A DNA stretch of 64,000 nt from contig JACKQL020000008.1 in NCBI GenBank assembly GCA_018296165.2, positions 1,364,001-1,428,000 of the forward strand. Direction: 5' to 3'. Below the pieces are notes generated by a model, which searched no databases, was not told where the DNA came from, and saw only the letters and a list, made by a program, of their open reading frames with translations. The position numbers and the translations under genes were made by a program. Of this stretch, positions 33,084 to 43,789 are shown piece after piece; the first letter of the stretch is position 1, and each line of letters starts with the position of its first letter. Source of the stretch: Termitomyces sp. T153 (Eukaryota > Basidiomycota > Agaricomycetes > Agaricales > Lyophyllaceae).

Positions 33084-33618
33084 CAAACATAATTCAGATC
33101 AACATGACTAGTGACCATTTCTAACTTGGTGCCAATGTTTTCTTGTAGATGCTGAGTTTGGTGGCAGTAGGGTCCAATTCAACTGTGTTACATGCAACAG
33201 CCTTGCATTTTCTTTTCCATGCAATGGTCTTGCACATCACCTTTCTTTTTCATGCAATGGTCTTGCACACCACCTTTCTTTTTCATGCAATGGTCTTGCA
33301 TTCCTTCCTCCATCATCACCACTCAGGTGAGTGCAGAGCTGCCCATGCACTGTATTTTTCAGCAGTTTTGACAGCCTTATTAGAGCAGTGATTGCCACCA
33401 CTGTTGTTATCCAGTTCAGATCTTATTACACATTACTATCCTAAGTAAGGCCCTCCCACAGTCATTAGTTGATGAGTTTTTTCTCATCAAGCACTGCAGA
33501 TCTTTTCAAATAAGCTTATAAAGATACTTATTATTTAGCAAGCTTTGTTTTTTCCTCATAGTAAGCTCACAATTTCATACAGATTGTCTTTTTGATATCT
33601 TAACTCTACTTTTTTCAC
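33084..33618 (+). repeat. Right piece of the outermost A-type YR repeat (A3), inverted
   Basis: Reverse complement of A1/A2, recognised by ATGCAATGGTCTTGCA units (33215-33302) and CCATCATCACCACTCAGGTGAG. It continues the A3 piece at 25987-26050. It ends against Ty3/gypsy coding sequence at about 33615, cutting that ORF within SNSSYRS. Confidence 0.78.
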
Positions 33619-34930
33619 TGGGATCTGTATGAAGAGTTGGATGGTTCATAAACTCCTGCTTCAATTTTCTGCTTTATCATCTGGAAGATTTTATCTCTGA
33701 ATCCAGGAGCAATGGGAATGTTCTTCAATACCCAGGGGGTGTGAGGAATTACTGGCATCATCACAGGAGGGAACAATCCCTCCTTGAGCCTACCTCTTTG
33801 AGAATCATCCCATGCAAAAGCCTCATTTTGCAGCATCATCAAATGATGCACAAAACTATCAACATTTACTTGGTCAATGATTTCCTTGCACTCAGCAGTA
33901 TCCCTTGCTGTGGGTTTGATATCAGGTGGATCTGGATTGAACTGTGGCATGTCTGCCTGTGGATTTCCAGTGATGCACTTTTCAATTCTAAACTGCTCAG
34001 GAGTACAGGCTTCACCTTTTTAGCAACAGGTTTGTATTTCTTAGAAAATCCTTGTGCAGTTTTGCCCTCACCTGCTTTTAACTCTAGGCTTTTCTGCTGT
34101 ACTGAGATCTCTTCCAACCTCTATAGTATCAGAGACAGCTGCCCATTTAGATGGGCTGCTAATGTCTTCTGATCCCTTCCTCCAACCTCTCCCTCTGCAG
34201 CAAAGGCCTGCAGATATACAACTATCTAGAATTGTCTCCACTTGCACCCTTTGATTGACAATGGTGTTCAAAGATCCCAGCACCTGCAAATCTCTAGCCA
34301 TATACACCACTCCTGGCTTTTCTCCTGGAAGAATATTTTCCAAGTAAGTGGTCATACAATCCAGATGCACTACTGCCCCAGTAGGCAATTCAACTTGTGT
34401 CCCATCTTATATGAAGTAGGTTGCAACTGGTAGATCATTGACATCTACCTGCCTTAACTGTCCTCTTGCTCTGGTAGACTAGTTTGGGACTGCTGCTTTT
34501 GAGATATCAGAATCCCTAAACTTGATCCCTGACTTGAGAGTCAACTTTTGTATCATTGCTTCTCTTAATCCTGGAGACACATCAAACATTTCTTTTGTAA
34601 TTGAAAGGCACTGTGGCCTCCCAAAGCTTATCAATAGCTTTATCCAACTCCTTCTTTTTTCCCTGAAGGGAACTTTTAACAGTGGCCTGCACTGGCAAAT
34701 CTCCTCATTGAGGGCTGGAACCTTCTCAAAAGGTAGGTCCAGTCTTGGTACAACTCTAGATGGAATCACCACAGTTAGCTTTTCTTTGTGGGGTTTTTTG
34801 GGGGTTCTCTCCAGCAATGAGGATACTCCTGGACAAGATGCCTCTTACTAATTGCCTTCACTGAGTCATTTAAAAATCCTTAGAGGAAGATTTCTGTCCT
34901 TCAGGACTAGCTGTGTTCCTTGTGTTGACC
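33615..34930 (-). pseudogene. Truncated Ty3/gypsy polyprotein (protease to start of RT)
   Basis: Frames at 34817-34479, 34388-34068 and 33950-33615 form pieces of a gypsy polyprotein. The last contains AFAWDDSQRGRLKEGLFPPV, HTPWVLKNIPIAPGFRDKIF and AGVYEPSNSSYRS, the conserved entry to the RT of Agaricomycete Ty3/gypsy elements. The middle piece contains RVQVETILDS, resembling the protease DSG region, now frameshifted. The RT core, RNase H and integrase are missing because A3 begins at the cut. CG content is very low, as in the rest of the island, and the right border near 34.93 kb is abrupt. Confidence 0.82.
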
Positions 34931-35604
34931 AGCACAGTAAGCAAGGAGACGCCCCGCCGGTTGCGGAGGTGCCGTGACGCGCCTTCACACGCACGGCTCG
35001 TCCCGAGACACTTATAATTGAAACTGGGTCGGAGTACCATCACCGCACAGTCACCGCATAGTCACCGCATTGTACGCAGATCGGATCTACTTATCCGATA
35101 ACTTCGACTTTGGCCAGTATCTCCATGGCTTGTTCCAATGTTTTCTCGCCTAGCCATGTCTCACCCTATATACCACTGAGTATAGTTCAGGCATACTTCA
35201 GTCGTTTAGACATCGATGAGTTCGATTGCGATCAAGTTGATGCTTATATCGATCTCCCACTTGCTATCCGATACTCCATCATACAATCAGATTTGTACAT
35301 CCATAGCGCAGACTCCTGCAGCCTCCTCTCCCCTTGATATGATGTCTTGTCATTTGTTCTGGCACGCAGCTAACAATATCATCTAAATCCGATATATATA
35401 TGTGTGTTACAGAGGCTTTCGAGATGACAAGCATCATGCGATCCTGTCTGCTTCGCCATTGAGTGGCTTTTATATTTGTCTTCAGCCCTTCTTTCTGAGC
35501 TTCGTCTTTGTTTTCTTTTTCTGAGCTAACTTGCTTGTTTTCCGAGATCGAGTACTGGACTACGTGGATATCGCTGAGCGAATCATCAAATACGTTGTTG
35601 AATT
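34931..35604. other. Intergenic region after the transposon island
   Basis: CG dinucleotides return abruptly (GACGCCCCGCCGG near 34950). It contains a triplicated CACCGCA unit at about 35040-35075. It should hold the promoter of the 7TM-A gene. No other gene is visible. Confidence 0.5.
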
Positions 35605-37075
35605 ATGAAGGATCCTGTCTCAAGTGAGTGATGTGCGAGTCTAAGTGTACGCTCTCAGGAGGTTTTACAGATGAGAGTGAAAGCAGCTTTGAACTTATGA
35701 AAGTTTTCGTTGCTTTCCAATTGTTCGGTCTCTTTGGAATCCTCATTACTCTTGTGACTGTTGTCTTTTCGCGTTCTACACCAAGACATGCCGCCTGGTT
35801 TAGTTTCATCATATCCTGGATAATCTCCACGGTCGCCTACACTCTTCTTTTTTGGAGTGGTCATTTGTTTAGTGGCTCGGAGCCTCCATTTGCGCTATGC
35901 CTTATCCAAGGTGTCATGATCTATGCTTCTCCCCCCCTGTGAGCTCCCCCTCTGATTCATTAAAAACCACATCATATTCACATCCTCCCAAAGTACGGCT
36001 TTTACTACGCTTGCTCTTGTGGGACAGGTGTGGTGGATACTATGGACTCTTTGTTATTCCAGGCAATGACCAAATGCTAGATGTGGTACCTAGTACATTT
36101 TTTCGAGGTGTTATTCATTCAAACCAAAGGCAAAGGAAATCAGGGCAGGCCCTCACAAAAAATGTTGATCATAGTAAGCCCCAGCCACTGGGTACTGATA
36201 GCCCCTCAATGCTTCGACAGCTTCTAGTCCTCCCTTATCTGCTTTTTATTGTGATCTTTGTCGGCAACACTATCGTAAGTTCAAGTATTCCAATATGCCA
36301 AGTATGATTGAAGACGTATCTAGCTTGGCTTACAACACCCGAGCATGGTAAAGAGAGTGAGCGCCAGCGGTATGTATTGCACCTTCACCAACAGAATACC
36401 GTACGTGGCATGTGCAACCTAAAATTTATCATTTTCTGATCTGAGTTTCATCAGCGGTCGTATTTCCACGGCCCTTTGCGCGTTGCTTCTGATTCCCGTT
36501 ACAGTTTTGGAAGGTAAATTTCCCCACGTTCATACCACAATGAGTGATAATTCTCATTACAGCCCTCATATGTCGGGCCCTCCGTCGGCAGTGTCCTTCG
36601 TTCAACCAAGCACAATCCGTCCGATCGATGGTGCTTCGAGTAGCATTGTTCACTCTTGTAGGATTGATCTCTCTCGTGTGAGTAAGATCCTTCATTTGAA
36701 GCACTCTTCGACCGACCTGCTGCCGAAAGCTTCAGTTTGATATTCATCTTCGATGTACATCACGGAGGTGCTTTAGATGTCGTGCTATCACTGTGTCAGT
36801 TTTGACTGTGCCTCAATGTTTCAAAATTGTCACTGGCTGACATCCCATCAGTGCCAGTGTTTGCCGCTCTGATCTTTGGAACACAGAGTGTACGTGTAAA
36901 CATACACAGCCATTTATTCGATTTTCAGCCGTCATCACAGGATGTCCTTCGTGCTTGGATGTTTTGGAAGAAGACGAAGCCGCCAGAAACAAAACACGAT
37001 CATTATGAAAAGGAGCACCCACCCGCAAAGATAGACGGCCCCGGATTGAATTTCATCCGGGTTGAGGAGGCATGA
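35605..37075 (+). CDS. 7TM-like fungal membrane protein, family A
   Basis: Multi-exon gene. The start is a mini-exon (ATGAAGGATCCTGTCTCAA, 35605-35623) spliced to GFTDESESSFELMKVFVAFQ. Predicted membrane segments include FVAFQLFGLFGILITLVTVV, WFSFIISWIISTVAYTLLFW, TAFTTLALVGQVWWILWTL, LLVLPYLLFIVIFVGNTI and SMVLRVALFTLVGLISLV. The motif GMYCTFTN lies between the last two, as usual in this Agaricomycete family. The end is IFGTQS-DVLRAWMFWKK, joined by a GTACGT...CACAG intron, then a charged tail ending RVEEA. It looks like a seven-helix, GPCR-like protein, but no ligand or G-protein link is known to me. The middle (36040-36200) was hard to join cleanly, so a frame defect there is possible. Confidence 0.72.
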
Positions 37076-39414
37076 TACGAGCGAGATAGTTAAATTGCGC
37101 ATTGCGGGCTCATGCATAGACATATTGCAAATATAAGGGCTGTGCCCAGAACACTTGTATCTGTCAGAAGATGGCTGGACATCACTTATGAAGTTCCAAG
37201 TTGAAAACAAACGCTGAATGCATATATCAAATGGAACACGACCAGGTAGCTAAGAAATTCATATTGAGATGGTATATAGATAGATGAAGCTCGAACGTCA
37301 CACACAATATCCTGAGGACTGAAGGATTAGGAGACCACCATATACTACTCGTAGCTATTCTGAGCAGAAATATCAGGTTCCTAAATGTCAGATACCTTCT
37401 ATAGGCTCCTGGTGCCACAGCCACGAGAAACAAGTACCAGTTCAACAGAGCAGATACATGAACGAAAGTTAATGAATATCATTTGAATGATAGACATTGA
37501 ACCATCTCAAAGAACTGGGGTTCGAGTGACGTAGGCAAGGTCGTAACCCGATTTGTCGTCTCCGCCTATCAAGTTGCGAGGGTGGAGCAAAGGCATTGAT
37601 GAGCAATACGATAAATGTCTAGACAAGGCCGAAGTCGGCGAGAAATCACGACTGTGAGGACACTCAGTGGTAACGAGCGTACTGAACTGTGACCTAGGTG
37701 CTTTGAAAGCTCTAGAACGAAAAACGGTACCGAGGATCCTTATTGCTGTGAAATAATCAGGCAGGAATACAGAAATCTGTAATGTGACCAACAGGAACTT
37801 CGGACGCACGGGCTTTGATCGTAGAATGGTTTATGGCGAATCGAAACCGGCGGGAGATGTTTCAATGATCTGCTCTAGTACAGTTTTTTTTTTCAGCACA
37901 AGCCTGTCAAGGTCAGCCAAAAAAATGAGACTCAACCTACATTTCCTAGATCGACCAATGATAGGCGCACGCAAGCCGTCATGACATCGATTCATAGCAG
38001 CAGTATCAGATGACTTAGATAGGTTTTGTGATAATCCTTCTGAGGTTGAAATGTCATACCCAGCAACATCATCAGATAACTTTGATTTTGTGATAGTCTT
38101 TTCGAAGCTGACAAGTCTATAGTCATCAGTGGACATGGTAGCGCAACAAAGACCAGAAGCATGAGACCAGAATTCGTTGTTTGTGATGAGCAGCAATAGC
38201 CTGAGCATCCCGGCGACCAACGATTCCGCTGTGGTAGGATCGAGAGGTGTATAGATGGAAATGCGACGAGTATGGGTTTGAGCAAGTACTGGAGATATAC
38301 GACAGACGGAAGGGTTAAGATGCGAGTACGGATGGAATCAGCGAATGGGGAAGAGGGACGGCTAAAGGAACGAACAAGAGGGAAGAATGGATTATGGACT
38401 GGAGAGCAGGGAATGAAAGAGATTCTGGGAAAGACGGGAGCAAAACGACGCGATAACCGGAAGTAACAAGCAATTGATAAACGATGTGGCAATGAGAGGG
38501 AAATATCAACAAGGGAAGAAACTGAGGGAAGAGATGAGAAGTGACAACCAAGTGACGTACGGGAGGAGTAACAGATCGGTTGAACGATGAGAGCAACTTG
38601 GAATAAGGTTTGGGATTTTGTCGGACTATGAGACCAAATGTTGGTCTGCTCTGAAATCAGGAAGGGATCGGCGATCGCCACAGCATGTAGCATCAGGTAT
38701 AAAAAGGACTACGTTACAGAAAACAGAGCAGCTTTCCCCTCTCAAACGACTCGTTTCTGGTTGACTTCTGAAGATTCTTGACGCTACCCCCCTACTCGTG
38801 TTGACGTCAACTCTCGTGGCTTTGGTAATCTGGTTGTTCCGTCTTTCGTTGTCTGGATTGTTTATGTGCTAGAATCGACTTCTCAGGGAACACTGAGGCA
38901 ACATAACGACAGGACTTATCTAGTGGTCTCCGCGTTTCTGAGAATTGAATAAGATAACTAACTCTTGACCGACATCCTTCTTTGATTCCATCATCCTTAC
39001 GAAATCAACGGACTTCTATCCGTTCTCTAGCGTACTCTCTGACGGGTATCGTAATCTCGTAAACTCGTTCCTACGTGTAGTGACTACAACAAGCCTAATT
39101 GTCTTCTCTCTCTGTGTCACCCTTGGATGCTTAAGGAGACTCATCGACCGCTCACTATCTCTTTCTGAGGAGGTTCAAACTTCTTCTACACCGCTGTATC
39201 ATAGAATACATGCATATACTTGAGTCGCTCATGTTCATCATGTGAGAAAAGTGTTTGGCCCGATGGAAGTCTCTAATGTCTGAGAGGGGACTTCACTTTT
39301 AGATGTACCGGTGATGCATACCAAGAGTTTCAAAATTCACACAATGCTGATTCTCGCATGAATTGACTGAACGTGACTTGTGACGGACATGCCTTCACAT
39401 TTCAAAACCCAAAA
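37076..39414. other. Gene-poor region
   Basis: About 2.3 kb without a supportable gene. The longest frame (38693-37992, minus, 233 codons) is Ser/Leu-rich low-complexity without family signature. A TATA-like GTATAAAAAGG at 38697-38707 lies on the plus strand, but I cannot find a coding exon behind it. CG content is normal. Confidence 0.4.
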
Positions 39415-40545
39415 CATACGCGAGAATTGCCAAAAACCTAACAACCTAAGTAAACACAATCGACGTCGACTAAAATGAGGAAAAAAAAAATTACATAAAA
39501 ATTGTGATTCAAGTCTTTACTTCCAAAGAAGCCAAAAAATCTGACAAACCGCGTCAACGTTTCAATGCCAAGCAAACTTCTTCGGTCAAGCTTACTCCAC
39601 TGCATTCTCCTCGCCGACCCAACCCCAACCTCCACCCCCTCCGTACCGTGACTCTACTCCTCAACAAGAAATTCCTCGGCTCAAGCTTCATCCTCATCCT
39701 CGCCCTTACCTGTTTCCTCATACGTCCACGACCCTCGCTCACAGAGCGTCCCCATCACACCCGCAGGGATCGTCCGATGAGACGACTTATTGGCGCAATG
39801 CAGGCCGCGCCATGCTGGAAACAAATCGTTTGTTGAGTCGTCTTGTTTGATGGTGGGATGAGCCTGGAATGCGAGGAGACGTACTTTCTCAGGTTTTCGA
39901 CTGGAGTTCTTGGGTTTGGATTTGAATTTGCGGTTATGTGATGTGAATGTGCTTGTATTGAGAGGATCAGCCGATTGGTGCTTGAGATTGAGCAGGAAGA
40001 GATTTGTTCTGACGCGGCTGGGATATCTCTCAGTTTACAAAGATGCGGCGGAGGCAACAGCTCATGTGGACGGCGCGCACAAACATTGAGATTGACAGTC
40101 AAGTTCCACAGGACACCACCCAATCCCTTCTCTGTGTTCTTCTCTTCCTCCTTCCTCTTTTTCCTCTCCAAAAAGACCTTTTCAATCTAAGAAGGACGAT
40201 CAAAGAACAAAGACATCATACCTCAGACTCATTACCTGCCTCCGGCTGACAATACGAGAACGCCTTCTCCTTCCCGTCTCAATAGCTCGGCAACATATAC
40301 TTTGCCGGCGACTGTGTTCGTGAAGTTGGATACAGATAAACATACAAAGGCAGGTACGCGTCGTACGGGTAGCTATAATGATACGTATATGGGGGGAATA
40401 GGGGTGGACGTGCTGATGGAGAGGAAGAAAGAGGGGTGTGTAGCCCGAGAGGAGGTAGCGGGAGGGGGGGGCGAGGATGGGCATGTTGTGGACAGATATG
40501 GATGTGTGGTATGCAGCGGGGACTCGTCGAGATAGCAATTTTACT
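39415..40545 (-). pseudogene. Decayed partial copy of the Cys-motif gene (copy 1)
   Basis: Aligns with the C-terminal half and 3' flank of the gene at 51.05-54.41 kb. Matches include ACGCGAGAATTGCCAAAAAC in the 3' flank, CCCCATCACACCCGCA near the stop, EKGLGGVLWN against EKGSGGVMSK, and the Tyr/Pro-rich repeat region near 40260-40545. The Cys-motif N-terminal part is absent, and frames shift several times. It is not expected to be functional. Confidence 0.75.
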
Positions 40546-40783
40546 TGCGCAGGTCCGACTCAACGCTGCAGGTTGTCAGACCTCAATAGCGTTGCGGAAC
40601 GTAATGGTCACTTGATGTCTACGGCCTTACTCGGTGAGACCTGCCACGACAATCTATCAGCCAACAACTTCGACCTAAGACCACTGTCGGTCTCAGTAAG
40701 TATTCTTCGACACAGGTATTTTGCTTTATTCACTGAACGCACCGTGAAGGATCATTATCATGGTAACAAGATCGTGTGCCACA

Positions 40784-41980
40784 ATGCCATACGAGCTTCA
40801 AGATGAAGTTATCGGCCATCTACGGAAAGAGCCCAGTTCGCTCGCCGCAGTTTCGTATCATTTCGATGGTCTGCAATTGCTCGTACCCTACTGTTTTCAA
40901 ACCTCAGGGTTGACATTTCTGTGAGAGACGAGGAGTATAACGTAAGAACAACAAGATCAACGGAGCTACTCATTGCACCTCATTCGCAACTGGGTCAATA
41001 CATCAAGACATCCTTGTTCATGGACCGACACGATGTATGAAATCATCGATGTTGATCTCAGAGCTCTTCCGGCAGCTTACAACGAGTTTTCCTCTACATT
41101 GCGGGCCATCCTTCCTCACTTGACTCGTGTTCACCGGTTAACAGTGAAGATGATCACTTGGGCCAGGACTTCAGAAGATATAAAGATTCAGTTGGCCTCC
41201 TTGTCCCATGTTGTCTCTGTCGCCTGGTTCTCGGTCCATCTCAATCGTTTGGACGAGCTCGTTATGTTCTCAAATGAGAGCTTTCCTGCTCTTGGGAGAA
41301 TACACTTACAGTACCTCCAGGTCAAATATGTTGCGCAGATTGAACGGTCCATGATCTTGCCACATACAAACAGGTTCGAGTGTTTGCGGGCTCTGCGATT
41401 CTATGTAGAAGAATCTGTTGTACCGGTACTTTCGGTATTAACATCCAACATCATTCCTCTCCAAAAAATTGACACACTCAGAGTAGAAGTTTTCGATAAG
41501 TCTTCCCTGGACCAAGTTGGCTGCCTCATACGCGCCACTGGATCTATTCTCACTGTACTGAAGTTCCAGATCTACGTGAACTGGGGGGATAGATTTGAAG
41601 GTTCGTGAACTGATGGATTCTTTTTTGAGAAAGTTGAGATTTACCTCGATGTTTCTAGTCTCGACGAGAGACCATTGCCAATCTCTCTTAGTCACAATGT
41701 GAACTTGAAGATACTGCACTTCCATACAGAGCTCCATGCAGGAGATATGTGGTGGCTGAAGAGTGGACTCGAAGAGATTTGCTTTGGCTTTGGGGTAAAG
41801 GGCAATACTGTCGACTTTCGAGCGTTGGAACGTGCATTGCTTATTCAGAGTGCATCCAATTTGTCAGTTATTTTGGAGTGCCTCGGAGAGCCGGGTCGCA
41901 CGCTTTCTGCTACCGTAATGCCGGAATTGTCGAAGCGTGCGCGTACATCGGTGATTTGCTTTGAAAGTAGACATTGGTAG
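40784..41980 (+). pseudogene. F-box/LRR-like gene, probably broken
   Basis: Starts MPYELQDEVIGHLRKEPSSLAAV, a good F-box N-terminus. The expected continuation RWSAIARTLLFSNLRVDISV is present but in a different frame, and a second frame change is needed near 40945-40972 to reach LIRNWVNTSRH (a 24-bp intron would be too short). The main frame 40973-41608 ends at TGA, and matching family sequence resumes in 41620-41980 (EIYLDVSSLDERPLPISL, VDFRALERALL). F-box proteins recruit substrates to SCF ubiquitin ligases, of which cullin-1 is the scaffold. At least three frame problems make this a likely pseudogene unless introns were misread. Confidence 0.6.
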
Positions 41981-42299
41981 ACGGGAGAGCCGTTGGAATC
42001 TAAAAGCAGTTGGTATGATTAAATTGACTGAACGGGTCGAGGTTAGGAAATACGTGTCCCGATAAGTTGATTGACATCAAGGAATAGATTTCGTCAGAGA
42101 GACAAAAGACAGTAAAAAACGGGATCAGCCAAATCATCACGACTCCCGGGTGCCATGGCCAAGACAAAGGAAATAAATCTTGTTGCTTTCAGACTTGATT
42201 CTTCAAGCGAAAAATAGATACTTCATCTGCGAATCAGTAATACGGAAGCCAGGCAGATCCGCAGCATCAGCAGTTTTTGGATACCCGTTCCGTGCGTTG

Positions 42300-42560
42300 T
42301 TTATAAGACGATGCCTCCGCCGCCTGCTCATGCTCATGCTCATGCTTTGAATTTTCGAGCTTTCTCGCCTGTTCCTGTTGCTGCGCCGGGGCGGGCGAGT
42401 AAAAGATAAAAGACGAAAGACGCTTGTGTCTGGGTCTGCTGGTGCTACATATCACACATTCATCCTCAGTATACGTACCTTATATCTACCTACCGTACAC
42501 ATACCCTTACCTGCCTGTACATACGCATATCCAGATCCAGCCCTACTAGTGATTGGCAAC
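42300..42560 (+). pseudogene. Short inverted fragment of the Cys-motif gene (copy 2a)
   Basis: The stretch CGCCTGTTCCTGTTGCTGCG and the following 70 bases match the coding strand of the gene at about 52140-52030, but here lie on the plus strand. It contains a small CATGCT repeat at 42327-42347. It is opposite in orientation to copies 1 and 2b. Confidence 0.65.
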
Positions 42561-42739
42561 TTCTGTCAATCACCAAAAATTCAAAAAGATTAACCGGTCT
42601 CGATATCGAAGACTCGCTATTTGAGTGACTTGAAGCAAATTTACTTAATTGGATTGTTGAAGCATTTTAAGTGTTCATTGTCATATATTCTATGAAAATC
42701 TGGCTTCAAGGTGCTTCTTTACCAAAGTACAATTTTCCT

Positions 42740-43480
42740 GATTAAGGTCCGGCCAGCTCACGAGCGCCGGGGCTTTCCAAAGCTTGGAGCCGAGCCCGAG
42801 GGTGGAATGAGGAACACAAAGGGATGTACTTTCTCAGATTCCGGCCGGAGTTCTTAGGGTTTGGATTTAGGCTGTGCAATGTCCGTGATTGTATTCGTAT
42901 TGGCAGGATCAGCGAATTGATGCTTGAGATTTTGTTCTGACACGGCTGGGATACCTCTCGGTTCACATTGGTCACTTGCAAGGTAGATGGGGTGGGGGCA
43001 GCAGTCCATGTGGACAGCAGATTGACAGCTCAAGTTGCACAGGACACCACCCAATCCCTTCTCCGTAATCTTCTCCTCGTCCACGTCCTCGTCCTTCTTC
43101 TTTTTCTTCTCCAAGAAAAGACTTTTTCATCCAAGAAGGATGGATGATCAAAGAACGAAGATATCATACCTCGGACTCATCGCCGGCACCTGGCTAACAA
43201 TACGAGAGCATCATCTCCTTCCCATCTCCCCGGTTGCATCTGTATAGCCCGGCGACACATGCGTACGGGTGGCCATGATGATACATATAAGGCGGGAATA
43301 GGGAAGGCCGTGCAGGTGAAGGGGAAGAGACAAGGGGAGGGTAATGTGTAGCCTGGGGGGAGGTGGTGGGAGGGTGAGTATAGGGCGAGTATGGCCCGGG
43401 TATGCTGTGTGGTATGTAGCAGGGGCTCATCGATATAGCAGCACTAACAGACCTAGACGCATCTCGTTGTTTGTCTTTTA
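42740..43480 (-). pseudogene. Decayed partial copy of the Cys-motif gene (copy 2b)
   Basis: Matches copy 1 closely (for example CACAGGACACCACCCAATCC in both) and the parent gene at 51.2-52.1 kb. The fragment EKGLGGVLCNL corresponds to EKGSGGVMSKS of the parent. The poly-tyrosine/proline repeat region is shortened and out of frame. Confidence 0.72.
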
Positions 43481-43789
43481 TTTTCTGGCGGCAGTGCAAC
43501 ATGTACAACAGGAGCAGTGCACAAGCAATGCATGAGCATCTGATGTTTGCCGAGCGCTGGCCCAATGATTACATCATACGCCTTGTGGTTGCGCCAACTT
43601 TGATGGGACCTCTTTTATGCAGCACCTTTCCTTTTTTGTATCGGTGCCTTTACAGCCGATTCACAGCACCTTTCCTTTTTGTGTATCGGTGTGAGGGCTT
43701 ACTTATCATAGATGCTATATAACTTTGAAGTTTTGTCACTGTTACCTGATCACCTATCTGGCATCCATATTCTCTAGTACCTTTACAGG

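Larger units (their letters stand above)
25703..34930. mobile_element. Nested, CpG-depleted retrotransposon island
   Basis: About 9.2 kb that differ sharply from both flanks: by eye I find no CG at all from about 26,100 to 28,900 and only scattered ones elsewhere, whereas CG is frequent again directly after 34,940. Contents from outside in: Ty3/gypsy coding remnant (33.6-34.9 kb), a single A-type repeat of the YR element in plus orientation, an LTR, a YR retrotransposon on the minus strand and a solo LTR. All ORFs carry stops or frameshifts. The pattern fits methylation-driven loss of CpG in silenced elements, known for basidiomycete transposons. Confidence 0.88.

Noticed and set aside
33149..33391. 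80-codon open frame with repeated HAMVLH motif as a small gene
   Set aside because: It is produced by the ATGCAATGGTCTTGCA subrepeats of the inverted A3 repeat of the YR element.
37992..38693. 233-codon minus-strand open frame rich in Ser and Leu
   Set aside because: No motif, no supporting splice structure, and repetitive wording of hydrophobic and Ser residues suggests chance openness.
38697..38760. TATA-like GTATAAAAAGG as promoter of a plus-strand gene
   Set aside because: No coding exon could be found within the next kilobase; kept only as a note in the gap entry.
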